DNA of 64,000 nucleotides from Taenia hydatigena. Its lineage: Eukaryota; Platyhelminthes; Cestoda; Cyclophyllidea; Taeniidae. The stretch lies in NCBI GenBank assembly GCA_036345935.2, contig JADWOT020000008.1, forward strand, positions 2,769,114 through 2,833,113, given 5' to 3'. The notes beneath the pieces were generated by a model. That model saw only the letters and a list, made by a program, of their open reading frames with translations. It had not been told where the DNA came from and did not search any database. Below, piece after piece: positions 23,901-52,676 of the stretch (positions within the stretch are counted from its first letter, which is position 1; each line of letters opens with the position of its first letter). Both the position numbers and the translations under genes were made by a program.

Positions 23901-24899
23901 TTAGATCTATTTTCATAGAAAATTGATGACAACTTTACTGACAACCAGACAGGCGATCCTTGTGGGTTGGAGGGTTTCCCATTTCCCTATCATGAAGCTC
24001 CCACCTCGCAACGTCATTGTCAAATATTGGAGAAGACAAATCCAAATAAAATTAATGGTTGAGCTTGTTTAAGCGTTTTCCAAGAGCCTGAATTACTTTG
24101 CATAATGAATTGTTGAATGCATTGAGGAGACGAGATGGATAGGTGGATAAATAGAACTATCCCATTATGATAATCAGAATCCACGGAGATGACAACCAGC
24201 CCAAAATGAATATATAATGAAAAGAGGAGGAAGGCTGGGGGAGACGGAGAAGGCTTGATAATGCCGGAAGGTGGAATGACAAGAGTCATGTGGGCAAACA
24301 CACAGATCCGTCATAGTTGGACAGCCGGTTTGACGGATGATTGATATTTCCGTGTATATGCAAGCAAACAACGTTCCAATTCTACTGATACAATAAGCCT
24401 AATCCTCTCTCCCTACTATTTCGATTCTCTTCCTCCATTCTTTTAATTCACTTTAAATGTCCCTTTTCAGCTTCTTTGCAGGACTTCCTTGAAGAAACGA
24501 AATTGCCCAAGTAGTCTAAAGCCTATTTTAAGGGGCTAAAATACGCCTTCGGGCTAGATTTGCGCAAATCTTACTTCACCCTGCTACTTTTTTCCCACTA
24601 GAGAAAAGATATAAATAGATTAAAACAAAATAACTACTTTTGCAGGCCTATAATATCTTTATCTCATCAACACATCTCAATAGCCAATGATAAGATTAAA
24701 ATGCAGACCCAAGTACGGAGAATGAATGAGTGGAAGAGAGTTGGTCGTAATTGCAATGCAATGAGTTTTCCTTTGTTTTGTGGGTGAGATCGTGATCTGT
24801 CAGTCTGTTTGTTGTTATTACGAGTAATCAAGAATACCCTGTGTCCAAGAAAGGCGCATTAAACAAGCGCCCACAGATAAATTTGACCCTGCAGTAGAC
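20973..24899. other. intergenic and MEIS 3' flank
   Basis: No supported gene. The open frames (for example near 21424-21843) have no recognisable domain. A CA repeat occurs at about 22847-22871. The right part should include the MEIS 3' UTR. Confidence 0.4.
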
Positions 24900-42411
<17,512 letters not shown>

Positions 42412-44136
42412 CTGAATAGCTGATTAAGGAATAAATTACACACAGGAAGTATTTTACTCCCCTCAGATAGACAAAATATGGCTCTTCATTTCTCTTACTC
42501 CCCTTGTAGAAACAGACAAGAAGTGCTATTTTTGCTTTTTTAAGCAAAGAACCTCCTTTCCCCCCTCTCCCAACCTCCCAACTGCACCCAAAATACAAGC
42601 CAGTCAAGGTCAGACACAGTAGTCATTTCCGCTGAAGGAGGCTGGATTAATCCTTAGATGAGGGCTAACCATAACAATCACCTCAACGACGTAACTGTGG
42701 AAAAAGGGGAATGAGGCAAGGTGGCTTAGTAAGCAGGCTTGGTGCAGAATAAATTCGGCATAAGCTGGCTTTTTTCCGCGTGAAAAAAATGTCATTTTAC
42801 TACTGGTGCTGCTGCTGTTGCTGCTACCACTGAGAATTTCGGTTCACTGACACTCACGAAAGTGAAGGCAAGGGGAGTGTGGGGGGGGAGGGAGGGGGGA
42901 GGGTGCAGCGAGAGGGAAGGGAGGAGAGTGGAGGCTGTGGATGAGGCAAGGAGAGTGTGAGAGCTCAAGCGGGCGAGCGAGCGAGAGAGAGAGAGAAGCA
43001 AGGCCTAGAGATAAATAGTCAAATCTTTCGAAAAATTTACAAAATCTGCTGTTTTGCTACTACTCGATTTGGGTGGGTTTGAGTGGTGCCGCTGAGGTCG
43101 GGTGCTCGCAGGTCAGATCACCAATCGTCAATAGTCAATGGTTCTGGATGTGGAAGTGCATATAATCCCAAGGAAAGTGTGGTTTTTTTATTTGTAAAAC
43201 AATTTATTCATTTAACTTTGTGAAAATAAGTTGGCAAAATCAAAAAAAAAAACTTAAATTGGGGTGCCTTTTTATTTAGAACATACATTAGATAAGCTTA
43301 GCTCCCAGAGAGACCTGACTCCGTGGGTCACATATGCGTGACATGCTTTTGGTGTGTTTGTGAAGTGAGGGCTGGGTGAAGATGTGCTGCACTGTGGTAT
43401 TGAATTGCCTACCCAGACAGAGATTGTCTCCCAAAATTGTAAAGATTTTGGACGTCAACAGCCTCAACAGAAAGACGCGGATTTTCATATGTTTGATGGA
43501 AAACCATACAGCATACATTTGTCTCCATAATCGCCTCTAATCACGGTGAAAAGAATTTATCAGGCTGCAGTGAGGGGATGATATATACAGCGTCAAAAAA
43601 TTCCGATTTCCGCACTCAAAAATCCAAAAAAATAATCCGCCACATTTTTTTACAAACATCAAGACTAAAAAATGCTTTTAATCTCAAGGAAGATCACCCA
43701 CCAATCCGACTGGGGGTTTGGGTTAGCAACCGTGCGATCAATGATCAACAATGAACTCAAATACTTTTCCCCCCATAAATTTGCATCGCATGGGTGAAAG
43801 AGGCACCTGGCAGTAGGGACGGATTGAAGGCTGCTTAAAGCCTTGGACAATTTGTAAAATGCCTTTTTACCTCCTACCCAAACCTCCCTATCTTTTTTTC
43901 GTCCCCGCGAGTGCTCACAAGGGAGCACGCGCCTCTGAGTGATTCAAAGGCGTTTTATATGCCGAAGGAATCTGTTGCTTCTGCATTCCTTCCCAACTCC
44001 ACCCGTCCCCCTTCTGACTCCAAATTAGACATTGCACGCAATGCAGCAGTCAATTCTACATCTCCAGGAGCAGAAGTAGAAGTTAGATAGCTTCCTATGT
44101 CAGGCGTGTGATTAACAACCTCTCTACACGGCTAGA

Positions 44137-44152
44137 TAGATAGATAGATAGA
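44137..44152. repeat. short (GATA)n run
   Basis: Four perfect GATA units, in DNA with no assigned gene upstream of the MEIS exons. Confidence 0.8.
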
Positions 44153-47100
44153 TGCAGAGGATTTCACTAACCTGTACTGAAGCCATGAAAATAGGGATCC
44201 AGAAGATTAATCAACGAAGGAGGAGTATTAGAGCACGTGTTCCTACACTAGACACGCATAACAGATGTCTCCATGATTTCTGTCACTCATGATGGCAGAT
44301 AGACAGATTGACGAGTTGGAGCGGTGGTGGTGATGGTGATAGCAGTGTCATCGTCTTGTTGATGTAGACAGCTGTCAAGAAGGCAGGTAAGGAGATGGAT
44401 CTTTTGCCCTTGATGAGCCAGCAGTATTGAAAAAGGAGCGTAGGTCGTGGACAGTATCCCTCGCTATTCCTGTTTGCGTGAGTGTATGTATGTGCTTGCC
44501 TGTGCGTGTACGTAACCTCGTGTTCCTGTTGGTTCTTCCTTGCTACTTTTCTCTCTAGCCCACTCTCTCTCTTTCCCGCCTTCCCGATCTCTCACCCTCT
44601 CTCTTTTTCCGTTTTCCGTGTTCCCCTCCTTTCCTCCCCTTCAAAATGTGTCTGGTTCGAATGATAGATTACCCCCTATGATATACGCACTGGCGCACAC
44701 GTGCGTACGCGCACCCACGGATTGGTCAGGTGTAGATCGGACGCGCGTGTTTCTGTGGACAGACAGGCGTGGAAGCGGACCAATAGTGTGCATGACGAGG
44801 AGGGGGTCGCAGACATCGATTGTCGTTGCCGCTGCTGTTGTCGTTGAGGCTGATCGAAAAGGAAGAATTCGTCACAAATATTTTGTCTTTCATAAGCTGA
44901 TTGATTTTAAAGGGCTCAATGAATACCAATAATTAAGTTCAATTCAGTTTGGTGACTTGCCTATATGCTACTCAAATGGCCTTTAAGTAGGTTGCCCCTG
45001 ATTTGTGTGCGATTTGTTTTGTGGGTAAGAAAAGGCAAACTGCTTTAGGATTTGAGAATGTGAAGTTGCAAGTATCAGCATAGACTACTTAAAAAAGTTG
45101 CTGGCGGACTCGTACTGACTTCAAACCCCATTCAATAAAATTCCTTTTTTGTTAGTAGTTTATTACTAAAGGCAAATGCAAATTAACACGCTACTTCTTA
45201 AGAAAATGAAGCAACAAATCACAGAAAATTAAAATCGAATGTTGTTGTTAAAAAACCAGAAGTGCCTTTGTTTGAGCATTTTTAATTAAAATATACTCGC
45301 CATTTTTGAAATTGTCGTTTTAAAATAACCATTAAAATAGCAAATAAGAACTTAGGCTTCGTATAGAAATTAAAAAAGAAAATTTTTGAAGATTTTCCAT
45401 TGGTAAAAATACTTTTAAATCTTTAATCAAAATCCAGCGCTTTATATATGGCTCAAGATTCACAAACTTTTTTGGTTAAACTAATTTTTAAACTGTCTGG
45501 GTGTAAATTTTATTTTACGTTCCTGTTTTAAATGAATCACCCTCGAACCTGTCAAAACTGTTAACTGCGCTTGATGGACGAGGCATTCAGATGCCCTTTA
45601 AAAAGCAACTAACTACGTCTATCTTGGGTTGAGACGTTCGACATCCAGGAAAGTTTCTCATTTGTATTCTTAGCTTTTAAATTATTAGGCTGGAAAATAG
45701 AAGTCTGTTTTACCTTCTCTCGGTGACAAACAGGGTGCCTTTGGACTGGCAGACTTTGAACTGCCCTCCTGGTATCGTACGAATGCCACAACCAAACGCT
45801 TCAAAGTCGTTTTTGCCACTGGCTAATTCTTAGGTGTGTCAGTCACTTTTGTCCCACTGATAAACCCTTTTAAGTTTGACATCTCATAATTGCGATATTT
45901 ATTTTACATACCCGTTACGATTAGGGTGCTTTCAAGGATTTTTAGGACAACTATACACAGGCGCTGAGGGCTGGATGGCTTCGGTCCCAAAAATTGATGG
46001 ATTTTTGCTTGTTTTTCTTAGCTTGTGTATATTTTAGTTTAATATCTTGTTGTAACTTTTGGAGACTCGGCTTGTGCCACTCTCGTCCTACTTCATATGC
46101 TCGTGCCATTAAAGGTCTTTTGAATGGACTCAATGGGATTTGCCCTCGTTCGCTCATCGACGTTAAACTCCGGTGGAAGGCGGAAAAATCGTCCTGACAA
46201 ATTTTAAGAGGTCATGACAAATGAACAACGTAATGTCCAACTTAGAGTTTGGCAAAGAAGCTCTCAAAGATGGATAAGACATTTTACAGGAGGGTTTGAG
46301 GTGGAGTCTAAGCAAAGTGACCTCACGTACCCAAAAGGCGTAATTAATTAGTTTGATTTTGCGTGAGGAATGGCAATCTCACTGTCAAAATCTCACCACT
46401 CGATACATCTTGAAGGTGTGTGTATAAGCGTTCTTTCTCTTCTCCATGCGAACCAGACAATTGATTAGCCGAGTAAACATACTTTTACCAGTCTGACACT
46501 GACGCCGCGACATTGACCCTGACCCGAAAGAAGATTCGAATATCGGATAGAAAGGAATGAAAATATGGCAATATCCCATCCCTACTCTCAGCGGCGCCCT
46601 CAATTTTACCTCTTCGAGCATTAATTACCAGCTAATCAAAGCAATAGACAATCACATGGTCACATGAAAAGTAGGCGTGACAGTTAGGAAGGGGTAGTTG
46701 GGCAGAGTGAGAAGGGTTTATAAGGTTAGGCTTTTTGTCTCCAGAGGCAAAGTGGACCTCGCATTTAGCTTCTTTGGCACATAAGATACGACTCGTAGGA
46801 AACTTCACCCTCTTTTTACGTTATCACTTATATTTTAAATAGTGCCGCCAGGGTTGATTCATGGGCCACACTAATGTCAGGATGATAGATATCTCCGAAG
46901 TTTCCTAACACCTGGAAAGAATACGATCGCTTACGGTAAAGCTTCAATGGGGCCCACAATTTAAAGTGGTTAAGCTGATGTTGGAAGAATGAGGGCATCT
47001 ACCGCCTGTGAAGATTCGTGATCACGCCCCATGAAAGGCGAATGGTATATGGGACGCAGGGACGTTAAATTAGCATGCATTAAAATAAAACTTTTGTTGG

Positions 47101-48100
47101 ATGGGAAAACCGATGTGATGGAATGTCAACCTACAAGCAACTCCATTGGCTTTATTGATCACCAACAAATAAAATAACTTTTGGCCTTTTTGTAAACAAA
47201 AGACTGAATGATAAATGACTAAGAATTTTACGGTACAAATTCCATTAGAGTGTTTTAATTTTAAGTAAAAAATTGGCTACCTTTTAAACAAATCATTTAT
47301 GAAAATTTTCACTCATCGTTCAAGGTCGTAGTGAAGTGAACCCAACGAATTGGAGGCGTCACTCAGTTCCGCGGGATTTTAGATGAGGCACACCTTTTGA
47401 ATGGATTGTTTGCAGCATTTCGAGTGTTCAGATTCCCACTGATATTTTCGCTTACATGCAGGTCAAACGAAAATCTCACTTGCCTATAGGCGAGAGTTAC
47501 GCATCCGGACATGCCAGTATAACTCATGGTTTTCAGGCCAAAATGTTTTAATAATTTTCACCTATCATTAAAGAATCTGTTCGAATAGAACCCCCTTCCT
47601 AATGATAAAGCTTTGCACTGCATATAGTGCCAGTGATAATTAGTCGTTTTAAAGCAAACCGTTTGTTTCTCACATTTTATTCAAAAAACAGTTCATTACT
47701 AAATAGTACTTGCATAACCATGACGGAGTACTCCATTCACGCATGCTCTCACATGCCTGCTATTATTTTATAAAACTTTTCCTACATCATCACTAAAGAA
47801 ACCGTTCAAATGGAGCGGATGCGATTTTTCCTGAAATGGCAACTGCTTGTTGCGATTTGGATGCCGTTGGCGGGTTGGATCTACTTAGAACAGTAAAATG
47901 AATGCATTTTTGGACCATCGTATTTTTGAGATTGGGGCCGATACAAATAATTAGGATGAACACCGGAAATTTTGTTTGCGTAGATGGAGGAATCAAATTG
48001 TTCTGGTAACGCTTCGTGATTAGGTCGCCTTTTAGCATGAATTAGCGCTTTCTAAAAGTGCTAAATTTTGGCAATTATTTCAAAATCATCTCTTTCAGAT

Positions 48101-48249
48101 ATGCTTGGTTATTAAATGGCTCAGAGGTTTTTAAGATTTCCAACTCGTTATGCTCACCTGCAGATCAAGACTGCAAATACGAAGTGCCAATAAATCATAC
48201 CATGACATCTTTAGCCCTCCGGACTAAATACAGATGCATTTTACCATAA
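48101..48249 (+). CDS. possible terminal exon resembling an Ig-like domain edge
   Basis: After a pyrimidine run and AG (48099-48100), an open frame reads YAWLLNGSEVFKI, then CSPADQDCKYEV and LALRTKYRCILP before a stop. The W...L...C...Y.C pattern recalls an immunoglobulin-like or other secreted disulfide domain. No partner exon was found upstream, so this may be a decayed gene or chance. Confidence 0.2.
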
Positions 48250-51152
48250 ATAGTCCATTTTTTCCTATTTAATAACCATACCAACAGGTTTGACGTTAGA
48301 CCTATCAATTTGGGTGAAAATGGGAGATAGAAATGGGACTGCGTGGTCAAGAAGTGTGTTACGACTCTTCACTTTTGCAGTGTATTTACCACCTTTTAGA
48401 TAAAACCCATTTGATCTCATTTGATGGTTTATTTGTTACTCATCCCACAGGATCTGCCACATAGACAAGCGTTTCGAATTCGTCTTTGCCACCACGATTG
48501 TCCATGCTTTGTAGAACTGTGTCAAATTCCATGAAGCCTTAGGAGGATAAATATTTGCTCGAATTCGACCCGAGTGGCAGGTGATGCTATCGAGGCATTC
48601 TAAGAACGACTTTTCAGTCATTATACAGCTCTTTTTGTTGTATATTTTAGGCAGTAATTTGGGAGATTATTTTTCATTTCCTGCCTAGCTTTCATGAACT
48701 CAGCGACAGCACCGGAAGCGTAGCTCGGTGACTCGAGACAATTTCCTACTTTAATCAATTATTCCCTGTTCCTCAATTTCTGCATCCAAGAGGCCTAAAT
48801 AGAAAATTACTAGCATCTCTTCCAGGAGGATTTTTCTTGCATTTTTTGTATTACCACTGCATTCACCCACCCATTGAATGCATAAATAACCGACTCGATC
48901 TATTCCTGAATTCCAAACGAAGCAGAAGGTGCTTTAGAATTACCCTCCGGAGGGACTGGACAGTGACCGATTTACTGGTCGATTGAACCACAATTGCTAT
49001 TCACTGATGACTTGTCAGTTTCGGCCACAGAGCGTTTTCCTGTTGAATCACATTAAAAAGGGCGTGATTGGGATATTAAACAGTGGCAGTAACTGTCTGT
49101 GTCAGTGAGGAGAGAGAGAAACACCATCAAATCCAACCCTCCAACCATTTGGATCCGGTAATCGGTTAATGAACTTCAGACGGCTGTTTGTTTGGAGTGA
49201 GATAGTTCGCCTTATCTGGTGTCCCTAGCCGTAAAACCACCAAAAAAAACTGGCCTATGGAAGAACTGGATTAACAAAGTTGTGAACGATCGCCCATGGA
49301 ACCAAGATTAGGGCTGATTTGAATAAATTTTGACGGCTATGTATCGAGCTAGCAAGGTGACATGGCGCTCACTAACAATTGTCACCCATTTTCTGGTAGA
49401 ATTATGGCAAATAAATATTTGCTCACTTTTTTATGCCACTTATTCGAGGAGAAGGAATCGTTTCACCACAGGAAGGAGCAAGGAAATTGTTTTTTTGCCT
49501 TTCTAATCCCTTTCCCTCCTCTTCTTACCCGCCTGTCCTACGGGTAGAGGAAGAGGAAGGGAAGGAGGTAGTGGTGGTGGTGGTGATGCTGGAGGAGGAG
49601 GAAAAGGTAAAAATACCTTTCTAAAAATCAGATTAACCACTCCTCCACTCTAGGCATGCAGGTGGGCGAAGTGGGGTTAGGGAGGTGGTACCCACTGTGT
49701 GTACTGTCATCCCATGTTAGCAATTTTCACGAACCCCTCTTCCATCTCGCCACCGCCACCACCACCTCCTCCCTCGTCTTTTGCTGCTTCTCCTTCCGAC
49801 CTGTTCATCTGTCAATGCCTTCTTCCACACACACACACACAAGCATACACACACACACAAATTAACAGAAACGTACGTTGCTGCTGCTGCTGTTGTGATT
49901 GCGTATGTTTGCAGGCAGACAGGCAGGCAAGCGGACTGACTAGCTGGTTGGTTGGGTGGTTGGGTGGGTGGGTGGATGGGTGAGTGAATGAATGAGTGAA
50001 TGAGATTTGATTAATTTACCTGATTGTTCCAACGAGTACTCGAGATTGCCAGCCTGCTCACATGGATTCGCTAGTGTGACTGAGATGACACGAAAGAAGG
50101 AGAGAGGTGATTAATTTCTCCCCGATTCAATGAAATGCTTGAAGGAGGCAGAAAAAGGGTGGTTACGCGGAGGCAGGAATGAATTCACTCCTTTCCTCTT
50201 GAGGAGCTTATATTAACTAGACGCACATTGACTCATGGACACATGGAACAGGTCTGATGTTTACTATTTCTGGTGACTGCTGCCATGATTGTGGAAAGAA
50301 AATGACAACTCACGTGAGTGCTCGAAGTCACGGATGCTCATAAATGAAACTTAAAGCGACGACTAGAAATTGTAGCAAGGTCAATGACAAGCCAATGGGA
50401 GTTGACGGACGGTGGTGATGTGCAACACTGAAGCATTGACGCTTCCACGATGAGGTACATTATCGCAAAGCCTTGTAGTAAAGTCACACTGAAACATGTA
50501 AGTGCCAGAGCTGCCGTAAGAAACTGAAGTAATCCAGCTGAGACCTTCGTCTCCGTCGTACAGTAGAAATAAATTGGATGGCTACTCTAGAACCTAGTTG
50601 TCTATCACCAAAATCTCGGCCATTCAAATCTGAGCTTCCTGTTATTTTCCAGTTTTCCCGAAATATTCTGACATTAAATGTCAGTTGAATGCTATAGGGG
50701 AGATTTGCATCTCTTAGCTTCTAAACAACGATAATTATATCGCGTCACAAGGGAGTTGGTGGAGATGGAGAGAGGTTGAAGGAAGACCATTAAAGGCTCC
50801 TCCAGTGGTCGATGTGAGTTTGCCTCAATAGACACTCCAAAATGAAAGGTAATGAAGTAGTTTGCTTGTGCTTACATTTTACGAAAGTTCCTCACTCTTG
50901 GCTTGCTTTAACTTACCCACAAACCTATGATTCGAAGTGGCCTTGAGATCCCATCTTTGGTAGACGACGAAAGGTCTCATCCCAGTAATGTATTTAAAGA
51001 TATGAGAGCCTGTACGCCTTGAACAACATTCCTCCAAGCAGTAAAGGCCTCCCTTCCTTCCAATTGACGGTGTCGTATACTCTGGATCTGCGTTTAGTTG
51101 CCGGCTCCTAGCTGCAAAGCATCCATAGAAGTGGAATTTGTGAGAAGCAAGT

Positions 51153-51281
51153 TGTATTACTTCATTTGCCGGACTGCCGATTTCGGTTTCGAAATGAGTG
51201 GCTCAATTAACCTGGCCGGGAGAGCTTCCCTGCGGGCTATGGCAGTAGCCCCATACCCTCGGTTTGTCTCAGGATGCTACA
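51153..51281 (+). repeat. LTR copy of the TRIM-like family
   Basis: Starts TGTATTACTTC, has CCGATTTCGGTTTCG and ends GATGCTACA. It is divergent, and the flanks CAAGT and ACAGT are only partly alike. Confidence 0.5.
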
Positions 51282-51382
51282 ACAGTCATTACTAAATTAC
51301 AAGATTTTTGGAAACAGATGCTTTTTAAGCAAACATTGTTTTATCTATCCTATGAGTCACCTTAATGTAAAAGTAGATATGG

Positions 51383-51458
51383 TGCTCTGGCAGAATATAT
51401 GCTTTCTACTCTAGCATTCTGCCTTCTTTTGTCTTCGAGGAAGCCTCGGGACGCTACA
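51383..51458 (+). repeat. 3' part of an LTR copy of the TRIM-like family
   Basis: Contains GCATTCTGCCTTCTTTTG and ends GGGACGCTACA, twenty bases before the start of the next copy. The 5' half is absent. Confidence 0.55.
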
Positions 51459-51477
51459 CATGTCCCTCTGCCCGCTG

Positions 51478-51897
51478 TGTAGTACTTTGTTTGTTTGTAC
51501 TACCGGTATTTGGTCAGGGTTACAGAGGCGGCTGTGGAGGGTTCCCCATCTCTCTTCTGATCACCCTTGTTAGTAGAAGTCTGAGTATGCTTTGACATCT
51601 TTAATATAGAGGGTGAAAATTATACAGCTAGGCAAGATGTGGAATTCAGGCCTGGGAAGAGTCACGCCCCTGCGAGTCCCCACGCTGCTCCGCCACGAGG
51701 TTCAAACTGTTTTTCCCGCCTCTGGCCTGCAAAACACATTTAAAGAATATAAGTATTACAGCGGCCATCTTGCCCTAGCTGCGTAAACTGCCCGCTGGGC
51801 CATGCCAGCAGCTTGTTTCCCTCTGTCTGTTGAATATATGTGTTCCACCCTAGTATTCTGCCTTCTTTTGCCTTCAAAAGAGCCTTGGGACACTACA
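51478..51897 (+). mobile_element. LTR copy of the TRIM-like family interrupted by about 220 bp
   Basis: The first part (51478-51540) has TGTAGTACTTTG and GTCAGGGTTACAGAGGCGG. The second part (51760-51897) resumes with CTTGCCCTAGCTGCG and ends GGGACACTACA. The sequence between (about 51541-51759) is foreign to the family and was inserted or retained. Confidence 0.55.
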
Positions 51898-52676
51898 GTC
51901 TGCATTAATACTTTAGTGCAACATTAGAGGAATATGTGGATTAATCCACCTATTTTATCTGTTGGCTAAATGGTACAAAGAGGCTTCAATAAAATATGAA
52001 ACCAACTTTCAGTGGAGCAAATCTCAAGCTCAAACCGGCCGATGTTAATAATTTTAAAACGATTACTGTCAATGGACATGTTTTTTTTTTAATAGATAAA
52101 ATTGGCTTTAAAATTGAAAGAAGCATGTTAAACAACCGAATAAAGGTCTAGGAGATCCATTTTTTGTGTTTGCATGTAGTTGTTTTATTTTAAGCTTTGT
52201 AGAATTAAATAAGGCAACATTTCAACGCTGATGTAACACAAGAAAAGCCTAATCAGTCTTCAAAGCTTATTTGTTTAAACTTGTGTTTTAGGTCTTAATG
52301 CTGGATTGGCTGTTGTTTACTCCAAAAGCTTGCCTGTTAGTGGCTCATCTCCGATAGTGACCTTGAACTCTAGGCGGTTGGCTTCATCGCTACACTTGCA
52401 GATTCATGAAGTTTGTCCTGCTTTTTTAAAGCATTTCCACGTTTTATAGTTTTATAGTGATAATTCAGTCACACTACTTTGTGGCTTTTCATGGATAGTT
52501 ACGGTTTGCAAAAATACGTTAAATATCCTTACTATGACCGTATATAGTTTGTAATTGCTTGCCGCCTAGAGCAAGGGGTAAATAGGCAGTGAATTACCCT
52601 ATCGCACTTCATTTACTACTTAATTCCTCACTTATTGCTAAAATTTCTGTCAGTGACTTATTATCTAACATTCAAG
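51898..52676. other. upstream of the first recognised INPP4 exon
   Basis: AT-rich. The INPP4 start codon and any 5' exon(s) must lie here or further left, because the exon at 52677 opens in mid-codon. None was recognised. Confidence 0.4.

Larger units (their letters stand above)
42412..51152. other. long stretch without assigned gene (probable MEIS 5' region)
   Basis: The missing 5' coding exon(s) and promoter of MEIS should lie here or further right, but I could not identify them. GA/CT-rich tracts (42860-43000 and 44550-44640) and CA runs (about 49827-49858) are present. A possible isolated coding exon at 48101-48249 is listed separately. Everything else is unassigned. Confidence 0.4.

Noticed and set aside
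50030..50077. Possible minus-strand exon reading CEQAGNLEYSLEQ before a GTAAAT donor
   Set aside because: It could be a missing MEIS 5' exon, but its phase does not fit the exon at 42411 and no acceptor-donor chain links it.
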